In this document: in pieces, positions 12,092 through 24,500 of the stretch
Position numbering within the stretch: position 1 is the stretch's first letter
How the letters are laid out: every line of letters begins with the position of its first letter
From: Casuarina equisetifolia
Taxonomy: Eukaryota > Streptophyta > Magnoliopsida > Fagales > Casuarinaceae
DNA: 64,000 bases
Reading direction: 5' to 3'
Assembly: GCA_028551475.1 (NCBI GenBank)
Contig: CM052358.1
Span: 5,520,501-5,584,500 of the forward strand
Position numbers and translations under genes: made by a program
The notes under the pieces: generated by a model
Told to the model about the DNA's origin: nothing
What the model saw: only the letters and a program-made list of their open reading frames with translations
Database searches by the model: none

Positions 12092-14072
12092 CTAGGCCAC
12101 TCTTATATAAAACTACTATTAAACAATTGTCTTCCATGATGCGACTACTATAATCATTAGTGGGTTTTGAGTGGCTATGGACCTAGGCCTAGGTGTCCGT
12201 GTTTGGATTTCTTCTAAGCTTTTTTGTCCTGGCATGGGTCTGGGCCATCTTGACCGTGGCTTGGGCACCTTTGTTTAAGCCGTTGCCAGTGTACCTTGGC
12301 CACAGCCAAGGCTTTGTGCCTCCTGCCACGCTGGCTGCAAATTTTGGGACGCTTAGTTTGTCCTTTCCGTCCTGCTTCTGTTTGTGTTTGTTATCCTTAA
12401 GAGGTCAAGACTTGTTTTTTTGTTATTCAGTGTGTACTCTAGTAGTTTTAAGTTATAAAGGTCCTTTTTTTATAATGTCAAAATATGTCTCCAATTTTTT
12501 CTAATTTTTTATTAAGTGTATATTTCCTTTCCATCAATTTATATAGAAATAGTAAATTAAAAAAAAAGTTATTAATTATTAATTACGAAGTTGTTAAGCA
12601 ATAAAAGTAACTAAATATTTATTAAAAAAATATCAATTAGCACAGGCAAGTCGCCTAAGAGTTTAAATAGTTTAACGTACGAAACAATTAGGAAATTACA
12701 ACAGAAATTCGAAATTATTTAATTGCCTGATTCTGGGCCAGGTTTCTTGGTTAGGCCTAGCTATGGCTAGGGCTCTGTGTGACCACTACCCCAAGTGGTT
12801 GGTGGGCTTCCCGAGGTAGATGGGCCAGCGGCTGGTGGATAGACAGTTGCATACTTGGGCACCATTCCATCGTTGTTCCATTCGTAGGGATCTTTGTCTA
12901 CGCCAGGTATCTTGAATTTCTTGAGCCTTCTCTTATAAGTCAGTGTGCTGGTTGAGGTAGTGTGGGGTGGGGCCTGTTTCGGTGGGGCTAAGGTAGTGTG
13001 GGGGTGGGGCTTGGTTGTTCAAGGCAACCAAAAAAAAAATTCAAATTTTAACAACCAACGTAGAAATAGCCTTTTAACCCAATATAGCAATTTAAAAAAG
13101 GATAATTAATTATCCTTTTTTGATAAAAACAATTTGGGTAGCAAGGTTGTTTTTATGTCCTCTGGTTAGAATTTGAATTTTGCTTTTGCTGCTTAGACTT
13201 TCCCAATGTTGGCGGCCTCGAAAAACCAAGCCCCTCCCCACACTGCTCTAGGCCCACCAAACTAGGCCCCACCCCACTTACTTATAAGAGAAGGCTTGCG
13301 AAAGTCAAGACATCCAGTAGAAACAAAGATCCCTACGAATGGTGTCCAAGTATGCAAATGTCTATCGTGAGCCCACCCACTACTTACAGTAATGCTCACA
13401 CAAAGCCCTAGCCATAACTAGGCCTAACCGAGAAACCTGGCCCAGAATCAGGCTGTTAAGTAATTTCGAACTTCTATCGTAATTTCCTAATGGTTTTATA
13501 TGTTAGACTATTGAAACTCTTAAGTGACTTGCCTATGGTAATTGATATTTTTTGATAAATTTTTATTTAACTTTATTTCTTAACAATTTCATAATTAATA
13601 ATTCATAACTTTTTCTGATTTACTGTTTCTATATAAGTTTATGGAAAAGAAATATACCCTTAATAAAAAATTAGAAAAAAATGTTTTCACATTATAAAAA
13701 AAAATTGCCTTAATTTGAGTGTCACTTGAAATTGCTAAAGTACACATTAAGTAACAAAAAAATCAGCTGCGACCTCCTAAGGATAACAAACAGGAGCATG
13801 ATAAGGACAAACCAAGCGTCCCAAAATTTGCGGCCAGCTTGGTTGAGGATAAAGCCTCTTTGAGGCCTGTGGGTAGCAGGCCCAAAGTCTTGGCTGTTGC
13901 TAGAGGATACTAGCAACGGCCTAAACCGAGGTGGCCCAAGCCACAGTCAGGATCGCCAAGGCTCAAGCTCAGAAGAAATCCAAAGACTGGCCCCCAAGCC
14001 CGTAGCCACTCATAACCTACTAATGAATATATTAGTCACATCATAGAAGACAGTTACCTAAGAGTGGCCTGG
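12092..14072. mobile_element. Foldback (long inverted repeat) element, no transposase
   Basis: Two arms of about 1 kb are inverted copies of each other: left ~12,092-13,093, right ~13,122-14,072. Outer ends read GGCCACTCTTA on the left and its complement TAAGAGTGGCC on the right. Inner matches include CTAGCCATAGCTAGGCC-like text at 12,756 against 13,403, and ATCCCTACGAAT at 13,330 against its complement near 12,885. The arms meet at a perfect 28-bp palindrome, 13,094-13,121. No transposase frame exists, and the open frames inside the arms have no recognisable domain. The arrangement fits a non-autonomous foldback DNA transposon, but a clear target duplication is missing, so the superfamily is open. 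Confidence 0.8.
13094..13121. repeat. Perfect 28-bp palindrome at the foldback centre
   Basis: Six A, then GGATAATT, then AATTATCC, then six T. The axis lies between 13,107 and 13,108, almost equidistant from the two outer ends of the foldback element. It would form the loop-proximal stem if the arms pair. Confidence 0.95.
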
Positions 14073-15720
14073 TCAATTCTGTAAATTACATCGGGAATTT
14101 AGTTTCTCCCGACGAGTTGTAAATCGGTTTTCTCGTTTAATCAAAGTAAGTTTTCACCCACATGAGTTCTTTAACTTTTCCTTACATGGCATCAAGAGCA
14201 GATTTGATTTTGTTTTGAAATTTTCCTTTTCGGCCTTATGTTTTTCTCATCCGGATTTTCAACGGAAAATTTCCCAATCCTAAAACACTTCCGCGTGATT
14301 GAAAAAAAAGGTCGATTTGCTCTCATTCTGGGCAGAAAGATCTATCCAATTTCTTTTAATCCACCATTTCTACAAAAGCCAGAAAGCTTTCATCATAAGA
14401 CAACGCATTCTTTCCAAACGACATCGTCTCTTGCTGGCAAACACAAGGAAGCTGTTCTGCCGTACAACGCAGTGACATCCCCCCTCTCAAATGATGACGT
14501 TTCGTCCTACAATGCAAACCACGCCATTTCTCACATTCTTGTTGACAACATGACTTTGTCTTAGCCCCACGCAAATGACGTCGTTTGCCTCTCGTTCCTA
14601 TAATGGCTAATAATCGCTCCCTCCATTCTGACAGACAATGCGGTGGCAGCACACCTTACATTCTAACGCACAGAAGTGGAAGTATTGGTCGAACTCATTG
14701 GTAGAGTGCCAACTCGTCGCTATGCACGCAATTGCAACAACCATCAGGGGCCAGATCACATTATTTTTTTTATTCCTTTGATTGAACTAGTTGGGAACGT
14801 GCAACATCTTCTTGAACCTCCTCAAGAGCCTTCACCTTCCTTACCTCCCATTGTTAACCCTCCTAAGATAGTCATTGTATCAATGCCTGATCGCATACCC
14901 GTGCCTTTACCACCATTAGCCAATTCTTACTATATTTTCTTGGATGATACGATCGAGGACATTGTTCCATCACTAGGAAACTCACCTAACATTACTATCC
15001 TAATAGCTTCTAGACAATTTACTAGGAAAATTTGACCACTACTTTGGTCAAATAACTACATTTGTCCAACCATTAATACCTTATAAAGTAAATCATCTAA
15101 ATATCTCCTCTTAACTTATATTGCCTATAATCATCTGACAACTGATAACCAACATTTCATTACATCCATCACCATTGATATGGAACTAATTCATCACCAT
15201 AAGGTTATTAGCGATCCTAGGTGGTAAAATGTCATGCTATAGGAAAAAAAAAAGTATTTAAGACAAATAACACTTAGAAAAGTGTGAAGCTTCTATTTGA
15301 AGGAAGCTCATTTTATATAAATGGGTTTATGAAATCAAATATACTTTTGATGAGACAATTGAGAAATACAGAGTTAAACTAGTGGTTAAGGGACACAATT
15401 AAAAGGATTGAGTGGATTATCATGAGATCTTGACACTTCTTATAAAGAACATTACAATTAGAAGTGCTCTTTCACTCAAAAGGAGTGAATTGGAATCATT
15501 CTCTAGCTATAATAGAATTGAAATAAGTAAATGTTATTAGGAAAGTACTTAAAAAATTAACTTTCCCATTTCCTACAGGTTTCAATTTTTGAAACAACTT
15601 GATGCTAAACACGTTATTAGAGCACAAATATTGAGTTTAAACTATGTCTCTATAGCTCACCTTTTACTTCAATCTAAAAACTAATAAATATATTATTTTT
15701 TATTATATTAAAATCTGGAA
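14073..15720 (+). mobile_element. Degenerate Copia remnant starting at LTR end and primer-binding site
   Basis: An LTR-like tail ends in CA at 14,186 and is followed at 14,187-14,199 by TGGCATCAAGAGC, one or two changes from the common Copia initiator-Met primer-binding site. A low-similarity leader/gag region follows. Around 15,180-15,480 the forward translation, across stops, resembles the start of the Copia reverse transcriptase: a DPRW block, then an EKYRVKLVVKGH motif and a YHE motif. A KQLDAKHV-like piece of RT recurs near 15,595 after an apparent insertion. The 3' boundary is not resolved. A purine tract followed by TGTTAATC at ~15,846-15,864 is a possible 3' LTR start. The foldback element lies directly upstream and may have replaced or interrupted the 5' LTR. 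Confidence 0.65.
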
Positions 15721-16734
15721 AAAAATTAATGATTGAATAAAGATTGCAAGCAAATCCCTATCTCCATAAATTCATCTTCCATTTGAATTAAGCATCCCAT
15801 GTATGTCTAACTTATTAAGAGAAAGTTTAAATTGACACATGACGCAAGTAGGAGAATGTTAATCAACTAATTAAGTTTATTAATTAAGGTTTAGTATGAG
15901 TAATATGCTTGAACTAGACAGGTGGTTCAAGGGACAAAATAACATAATACTTACATCTAAGTTCACTCATGAAATGTCAAAAGGGATAACAAAAATTTTT
16001 GCTTCCCAAACTACATGCAAAGACAAAAGCATCTTTACTTAAGAAAAGAGCTAGAAATTCAATTGTCCCTTTGATAATCTTATACGTCTATCAATAGTGA
16101 TTTATTTGGATGCATGTGGATGCTTTGTAGTGTAAAGTTGCACCTTTGGTGGTTCTAGATCTTCAACTAAAATGTGACAATCAAAAACCTTGTTTGTTAT
16201 TAATTTGACCCAAATTATACCAAGACAAGGGATTTGGAAGGGCACTTTGATTCCTATGGGAGTGTACTCCCACCTCCGCGAGGGGGAGGGGGGTGCTCCC
16301 CAAGGGGGTTTGAGAAACTGGCCCCTTGATCATGCCAAAGATGCCTACTCAATGCCATTAGCCCTCATCATAAAACATCATATTATTAAGTGGTGATGCT
16401 ATCTAATGCCTCAGATTCTTTGCCATTGTTTAGCTATACATCATATAGTTCAGCGTCATATGAATCTTGAATATTTGCTCTTCTTTTGTCCATGTCATTG
16501 TTAACTTTGTCCATCCTACATCAAACTACTAGAATCCACATTTTCTAAAAATTTACAATTGACTCCTTAAAAGGATTTGCAATTAACAAGGTAGAAATTT
16601 GTAAAAGGAAAGGCTCTAAGATGTATATGGACCTTCAAGGCTAATAGTGCATGGGCACAAAACTCATAAAGTTTTATTCTAGTTTCTTAACCTACCTATT
16701 GGTCATGTTTGTGCTATTATAGCAATGGTAAGAT
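15721..16734. other. Intergenic DNA, nothing recognised
   Basis: No domain-bearing frame on either strand. A short GC-rich patch near 16,275-16,330 is out of character with the AT-rich surroundings but matches nothing I recognise. Confidence 0.4.
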
Positions 16735-17403
16735 GTTAGATAATAGATGCAAGAAATTACAAGACATAAAAAAAGTTTAAAGTATTCAATATTCTTCAAA
16801 TGTGCACCTTATTACTATTATTAAATTAAAGCTGTTTTAGAATAGCTTTTGGAGGAATTAAATTATAAGTAAAACTATATATTATTGTAAGCACATGTGA
16901 GAATTTTTGACGTACATAAAATATAAATTGCTTGCATTAACCTCTCTACATAAGTAAATGCTACAAATAAGGCTCTGTTAAAGTGATCATCTTATTGTTG
17001 TGCCATTATACATTACCAAGCAATCATATCAACCTTAAAACAAACAATTAAAAAATAACTAAATCAAAATAATAGATGCAAGAAATTGCGAGACAAAAAA
17101 AAAATTAAGAGTATTTAATATTCTTCATATGTGCACCTCATCACTATTATCAAGATAAGCTATTTTAGAATAAGTTTGGAGGAATTAAGTTATTAGTAAA
17201 ACTATGCATTGCTGTAAGCACATTTGAGAGTTTTTGACATACATATATGTAAACTACTTGCTCTAACTTCTCTACACAAGTATATGGTATAGAAAAAGCT
17301 TAGCTAGAGTGATCATTTTATTATTGTGCCATTGCACATGACCAAGCAATCACATATAACCTTAAAACAAATGGTTACAAATTACAAATTAACTAAGTCA
17401 TAA
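16735..17403 (+). repeat. ~333-bp tandem duplication
   Basis: Two direct copies, ~16,735-17,065 and ~17,067-17,403, are co-linear. Both contain TAATAGATGCAAGAAATT, a TATTCTTCA-TGTGCACC block, a GGAGGAATTAA block, and end with ACCAAGCAATCA followed by CCTTAAAACAAA. Divergence is roughly 15%. Neither copy encodes anything recognisable. The second copy ends just before the 3' end of the DUF295 pseudogene. Confidence 0.85.
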
Positions 17404-17428
17404 CACTTTTTATAAACTTATGAAAATA

Positions 17429-18415
17429 TTATATCATTAACCATTTTGGTTCTGAGTTACTCCATATGTCTTGTTCAATGATAGGCTTAGTTGGACAAGG
17501 TAAATATGTTGAAATAGTTTGATTTCTAAAGTTCAACACATAAAGGTGCCTATCATTGAACAATGTGTAGTAGATTGAATTTGGTTGAACTCCAAATTTT
17601 GTTGCTGAACAAATCATGCCTTGAGTGCTTGATAAGAAAATTGTTCGATCACCAAGACTTACCAACTTCACCCATTGCTTTTTGGAAAAATCCATTGCAA
17701 AAACTATGAATTCGCAGGGCCAATGAATTTTGCGTCCAAAATCCAATTGAATCACCAAAAATATTTCACCACAACCCTCAATAAGATACGCCCATAAATT
17801 TCTAACATATGGTATCTCTTGCATGAATAGTTGCCCCATTACTGCCAAATATGTAAACTAAACTTCTGAGCCAATAAATAAAATTGTGCATAACATAAAT
17901 ACTCCCTCATTAGAATTTGATCGATGTATCAAGCAATAAATAGTTTCTCTAACCACAATTGCCGCCGTTATTCTTGAGTTATTAGCATTTTCAATCGTTT
18001 ACATGGTATATTCAGTATCACCTAGCTTGCAATACATGAAGGAGCTTTGTAGGTAAGTGATGAGCAAGTGCAGGATCACTTGGAGATGATGATAAAATGC
18101 AAAGATGATGACTAAATTCATCTTCCCATGGTAATTGAATCTTTTCCAATGTGATGAAATTGAAAAGATAGAAACCATATGAAGTCCAATCAATCAAAGC
18201 AAACCATCCACGAAAGCAAACAAATACCCATTTGTTGCAAAGCTCAAGAATGCTTTCTTTGTAACATTGATGGTTTGATATGTCGAATAAATTTTGTCTT
18301 CCTCCCTCAATAAATACAAGCCAAGGATATGATCGTGGGGCAAGGAGAGAACGAACATGCGAAGGTTTGTATCTCTCCTTCCTTTGATTCCAAAATGGAG
18401 TTGTGATTCACACAT
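17429..18415 (-). pseudogene. DUF295 (KIB-type beta-propeller) F-box-family pseudogene
   Basis: Three reverse-strand frames join into one DUF295-like protein. The 5' piece (18,415-18,194) contains HDHILGLYLL and a TNGYLFAFVDG segment. The middle piece is shifted by one frame near 18,200-18,190 and would read GFYLFNFITLEKI. The 3' piece (17,848-17,429) contains KKQWVKLVSLGDRTIFLSS, a classic DUF295 C-terminal pattern in which residues near WVKxxSLGD are conserved. Plant DUF295 proteins usually carry an N-terminal F-box that recruits SCF ubiquitin ligase; none is visible upstream here. The frame change, a stop after the middle piece and the missing F-box argue for a dead, truncated copy. Unannotated introns could explain part of the frame breaks. 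Confidence 0.7.
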
Positions 18416-21400
18416 TTAATAATGAGGTTAGAATTAGATTAATATGTGAGTACATTAAATGAAAGAAAACCAAACAATTTACCATATAAGATGAATGTTG
18501 TAAATATTGAAGTAGTAATGTCATTACATTGATTGATTTACAAAACAAAAAAAAGGCCTAAGAAGTAGAACAACCATTCAGCATTTATCAAAAAACTTAT
18601 AATTCCATGGCTTTAGAAAGTAGAAAAGTGCAAAATGTAGTTAGGAACTTGAAAAAGAGACAAATACGGTTGTAAAACAATCTCATCTAAAATCTATAAA
18701 GAAAACATAAAAAGATAAAATAAAGAGATTACAAAGAAAACATATGTTATTCAAACTATGAATTACAATTCATATTTTAAGAAAAAAAAAGACTCATCTA
18801 AATGTAGTAAAACCTTCGATGGAATTATTTACCACAAAAGTAAGGTTTTCATTGAAAAAAGTAACATAAAACTATGAGGTAGATTGTTGACCACAAAAAG
18901 TACATTGCAAATGGTTTTCATCAAGAAAATAACATAAAGCTATAAAAGAGGAAAAAGAAAAAGGTCAAAAAAACAAAAATTACTCATTAGTCAACTTTGA
19001 GGGTAAAGAGTTTGACTTTTAGGCCTTATCTAATAACGAGGTGTCACACCCAAGAAATTATGAATGGGGTCTTAATAATAAAGTAAATGCAAAGTGACAA
19101 AACATAACTTGATTATGAGTTAACTCTACGCAAAAATTCTTTACAACAAGAAAGTTACACATAAGATTTAAACCTAAAGTTTTCTTGTCTATAGATATTA
19201 TGGCTTATGTTTTAATCTCTTAAGAAAACACAATATCTTCTTATCCTTCTACAATTTATTATATAGTCTTAACACCTAACCTAGCATGAGTAGGCCCTAG
19301 ATTCCTAAATTATCATGATAGGGAGAGACAATATCATTTTTTGACTATTAAGTTTGAAATAGCCACAACCTTATTATGTTGAAATTCGACTAGCCTAGTA
19401 GTCGGTTTTGAATTTAATTGAATTTCAAACTCCTATTTTAGAATTTGTCATTCTTCCGAAACTATTCAAACTATTTATTTGAACCAAACATATTACTAAT
19501 TGATAATTAGTAACGTAACTTAATCAATCGAGCTTAACTCATTTATTGAGTCTCTCAACATAAAAAAACAAAGAAAAACTAGGATTCAAGTATACAAGGG
19601 ATGGGGTTGCGAGCAAGGATTTCATTTACTCATTCATGAAACTCAATACCTCCAATATGGAGATCCTTGCAATCAAAATAATAGATGGGAGAAGAAACAA
19701 AATAAGGAACACATAGATTTAACAAATAAGAAAAGGGCTAAGGGGAAAAAAAAAACGCATAGATTTAACATATCAAAAAACAGATGGAAGCAAAAAGAAG
19801 GTAAAAAAAAAAGTAACTGCAAAGATTTACTATCAAAGAATCAACTTTGCAACCAACAAAAATTGAAAAGCTATAGACTTTACCACATCTCATGTTAGAG
19901 TATATTTCTTCAGAAGACTGAACAGCGGCTTTTGAGAGGAGGATATGACAAGAAGGTCAGAGAGAGAGAGAGAGAGGGACCGAGAAAAGGATCTGGTTAA
20001 ACGTAAAGGCCACGATTAAGGTCAAACGGAAAGCCCGAAATATGAGAAGGGACCAGTTATCTACCAAGAGACGAAATGAGAGAGATAAAAATAGGCCTGC
20101 GGCTCATGCGAAGGCCTTTCCGCTTGAAAAACGAGTTAAAAATGAATTTGTTATCAGCACCCCTGCCTTAAAAACCGAGCCACAAAAAATAAGGAAACAT
20201 TATTATACAGCCTTAAAAACAAAGCCATAAAAGGATCAAAAACCGTTACTGTACATTGTATGATCTGAAAAACAAATCCAAAAAGGATTTGCACAAAATT
20301 GCCGCTTTAAAAATAGAGTCCAAAAGATGATTAACCATTATTGTGCATTGTCACTATTTGAAAACTCATTCGCGTATGAAAATTTTGTGTTGAAAAGCAG
20401 ACCTACGTAAAACTTATTTGCGAATATAATAGTAAGACAAGTAATTTTATTTGCTCCGACGATTTCAAAAAGGTCAACAAAAAGGGTTTGCATCTTTCTC
20501 ATATTCAACAATTTGCATCTAACTAAACCTTGGGTCTAAGTCAACTAGTCCTCATTACCTTTTAAGTCAAGGCTAATTTAATTTAGAGCAACTTCTTTCG
20601 TGCAAACGGTTAAAAAAAAGTCATACAAAGTAATTTTTAATACAAAGGACCAAAATCCTACATGAAAAATTGGAAGTATATGCAAAAAAGTCATTCAAAC
20701 AATAGTATCTTGCACGAAAATTAGTTTTTCATTTTAACAGAGGTTGTAAAGAAACAAAAATATGTGACAATGATACAAGAAAAAAGATCATGTCCTATGA
20801 AAATTAGTCGCATAATTTGGTCTAATTTATACCTTATGCTTTAATATAAAATAAATATAATCAAATGACTACTATATAATCAAATGTCACCTTTGAATTA
20901 ATACATTCTAACACCTAGAACTGAACTACTTTTCATTACATCTCAATAAATTTTATATTAAAGTTGCTTTATTTGCACCTTATGTCCATAGGTAATTAAT
21001 GATTGTGCGTGCCCCGATCAAGCGGTTGGTGTAAGGATTTAGCTAGTGCATAAGTGATAGGTCTAAATTGAGGAATTGAACACAACTTCAAATTAGACTA
21101 AGAAAGTTTGGCCTTGCACCCTATTTTGATAGCAATTGGGAAAATTACAACGAGAATGGATTTCTTAAAAGGAACCCAAGACCTTTTTACATTACACAAA
21201 AATTGTACTAAAAACAAGCTTCTCCTTTTACTTAAGCACTTTTCCTATTTATAACTATTGACTAGTTATTGACATATAACTCACAACCTTATTAACCGAA
21301 GCTAACAATTTTAAGAGACTTTAACTACTTCTTAACTACTTAATAGAAGTAATCGTCATGCTAACTAGGACAACTTATTAATTGCCTTATTCTTATCTGG

Positions 21401-21539
21401 TCTTTGATAATCAATAGTTGACATGGAGCTTTAGAGCTAACGTGGTTAGCCTTGCTTTGTAGATTGTTGCATCCCTTCTCCTTTGGCAACAACCTTCTCC
21501 TAAAGGTTAAAGGTAGGATAACATTCCTCAAATGTATCA
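18416..21539. other. Intergenic DNA, nothing recognised
   Basis: AT-rich, with a short (GA)n run at about 19,957-19,977. A loosely repeated motif around 20,160-20,320 (TTAAAAAC followed by AAGCC or similar) may be a decayed tandem array. The region from ~20,950 to 21,540 may include the 3' LTR of the Gypsy element that ends at 21,540, but no second copy is present to prove it. Confidence 0.4.
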
Positions 21540-24500
21540 ACATTAACCCACATTGCCTCCTAATTAGGCAAACCTTGCCAATGGACTAGAAATTATGGTT
21601 GTTTTTTCTTTGTGCAATGCTTAAGTATTGCTTGAGGTTATGGGCTAACAATATCTTTTGGCTCTAAGTAAGTTGGCAAATTTGCATGTATGTCTACTTG
21701 GCTTCCAATGAATCATTTCAACATTGAAACATAGAATACATTATGAATAATTTCAAATGATAAGCTACTTTTCCCACCCTCTACAAAACTTCAAAAGGGC
21801 CAAAATATCTTGGAGATAGCTTATAACTCTTTCTAACCACAATAAAGTTACCTATGTATGGTTAAAGCATAAGATGGACTAGATCTTCTGCCTCAAACTA
21901 CTTTTCCTTCCTCCCCATATCATAGTATTTCTTCATCTAGTTTTAAGCCCCCTTTAACCTTTCTTTGAGGTTTCTTAAAACAACATTTCAAGCACTTAAT
22001 TCCTTATCAACAACAGCTACATTAAATGATCTAGGAAGATAAGTCAATAAAGTAGGAGAGGGTTTTCCATACATGACTTCATAGAGGGTTTTCTGTGTAG
22101 TAGAATGGACACTAGTATTATAATAATACTTAGCCCAAGGTAGTCATTTTACCCACTCTTTTGGATGACCCCAAGTAAAACACCTTAGATAAACTTTCAA
22201 GATTTTGTTTACTACTTCAAAGTGCCTATCCATTTTTGGGTGATAGGTGGTGGAGAGGTTGAAACTAGTACCTTGCAACTCAAACAGTAGTTTCCAAAAC
22301 CTACTTGTAAACACTTCATCTTTATCACAAACTATACTTCTTTGCATCCCATATAGTTTGAAAACACTTTCAAATAAGATTTATGCCACACTATCTGTGG
22401 TATGAGGGTGTGCAAGAGCTAAAAAATGGGTTGCTTTGGATAAACAGTCCACAATCACAAAGTAACTTGTTTACCTTTAGAGTTGGGCAATTCTTATATA
22501 AAATCCATAGCTATATCTTGCCATATTTGATCTAGTATAAGGAGAGGTTGAAGCAAACCACTTGGTTTGGTATTTTCCTATTTCACTACTTGACGTACTA
22601 CACATTCTCTTACAAACTTCTGCACCATGGGTTTCATTTATTGCCAAAAAAATACTACCTATACCCACTACAATGTTTTGAAGTAACCTTCATGAGTAGC
22701 TTCATGGACTTCCTTCAAAATGAAGGGTATCAAGGCTAATGACTTATTTTAAAAAAAATTATTATGGCAAAAGAACAAACTATTTTGGTATTGCCACTGG
22801 TTTCCAGGCTTTCCAACATTGATTTAATCCAAAATAACCTGAATTTCTAGATCATGTTTAACTTTTTCTTGAATAGGATTTAACCACTCCAAAACAACTA
22901 TTGAAACAACTTTTATTTCTTATGGATCAACCCCAGGATTCTCATTACCTTCACCTCTTTCTTGCTAATATTGCCTCTGATTGAACAATTATATCTTCTA
23001 GGAATTAGACTGCTTTTGGTTACTGATAGGAACATTGACAAATGATCTGGGAAGGATGGAGACAACCTTCTCAGTGCTTTCATTAACATCCTTATCTATT
23101 TTGGACAAAGCATTAGTTGCATGGTTTTCCTTCCCTAGTTTGTAGTGGACCTTAAAGTCATAACCAACTAGTTTAATCAACTATTTCTGTCAAGCAAGAG
23201 TGGTGATTTCTGATTCCATAAATTTTACAATCTTTTCTAATCCGTAAGAACTATGAACTTAGCTCTAAGCAAGTATTGTCTCCAACATTTGATAGCCAAG
23301 ATAAGAGTAACTCTTTATTATAGGTTGACAATAACAAGTTTTTAACCTGAAAGGCTTGGCTTAAGTAGGCAATACACTTTTTGTTCTAAGATAATATAGC
23401 ATCAACACCTACTACATAAGCATCACATTCCACTAGAAATGGAAGAGAGAATTCTAGTAGAGCTAAAATTAAGGCTTTTATCATGGTTGTTTTCAGTTTC
23501 TTAAAGGCAATATTAGCTTCTTCATTCTAAGAAAAAACATCTTTCATAAGGAGTTTAGTTAAGGGAACTACAATTGTACCATAATTTTGGAAAATTTTCC
23601 TATAGTAACTAATCAGGTCGAGGAATCCCCTCAAGGATTTCACTATTTTGGGCATTAGCTAATCCAACATTGCCTGAATTTTATCCCTTTCAACTATAAC
23701 CCTTTCATTTGTTATCACAAAAGAACATTTTTCACATTTCACATAAAGTTGTTGCTCCTTGAGCTTCTCAAAAACCAATATGGCATGTTCCATATGCTCA
23801 TTCCAATTTTGACTATATATTAGTATATCATTAAAAAAAAAACTAAAACACAGCTACCAAGGAACTCCTTAAATACCTTATTCATCAAACTTTGGAAGGT
23901 AGAAGGAGCATTGCAAAGGCCAAAAGGCATAACCAAAAATTCATGATGCCCTTTGGGAATTTGAAAGGCTATTTTGGCTATGTCCTTTGGATGCATTTGT
24001 ATCTGGTGTTAACCATATCTATGGTTTAGCTTAGTGAACAATTAAGGGACATGAAGTTCATCAAAGAGTTTTTTAATTGTTGGAATAAGAAATCCATCTT
24101 ATATGGTATCTTTATTCAAGGCTTTATAGCCCACACACATTCTCCAAGTGCCATCTTTCTTTCTTACCATAATAATTGAAGATGAAAAGGGACTTGTGTT
24201 GTCTCTAGTGATTCACTCTTTAAGCATTTCGGGTACTATCTTCTCAATCTTCCCTTCTCTACAAGTAAGGGTTTTGATAAGACCTGCTAACAATTACTTT
24301 AGTCTCATCTTTAAGGACAATCCGATGTTCATGAGTTCGGTAAGGAGGTAGGCCATGAGTTTTTTGAAATATTCTTTCATAATCTATCGATAATTCTGCA
24401 AACTATTTTAGCCAACCTTTAGTTACTACTACTAGATTCTTCTTTACCTTCTTTATCTATAGTGTTACTCCTTCCTTTTGTTTCTTTAAGAGCTTGTCTA

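Noticed and set aside
12193-12504. 103-codon hydrophobic frame
   Set aside because: It lies in the left arm of the foldback element, its inverted counterpart in the right arm is not conserved as protein, and no domain is seen.
14238-15035. Two forward frames of 108 and 119 codons
   Set aside because: They fall in the leader and gag part of a decayed Copia element and show no independent domain.
16190-16396. 68-codon frame in a GC-rich patch
   Set aside because: No recognisable motif, and composition alone does not make it a gene.
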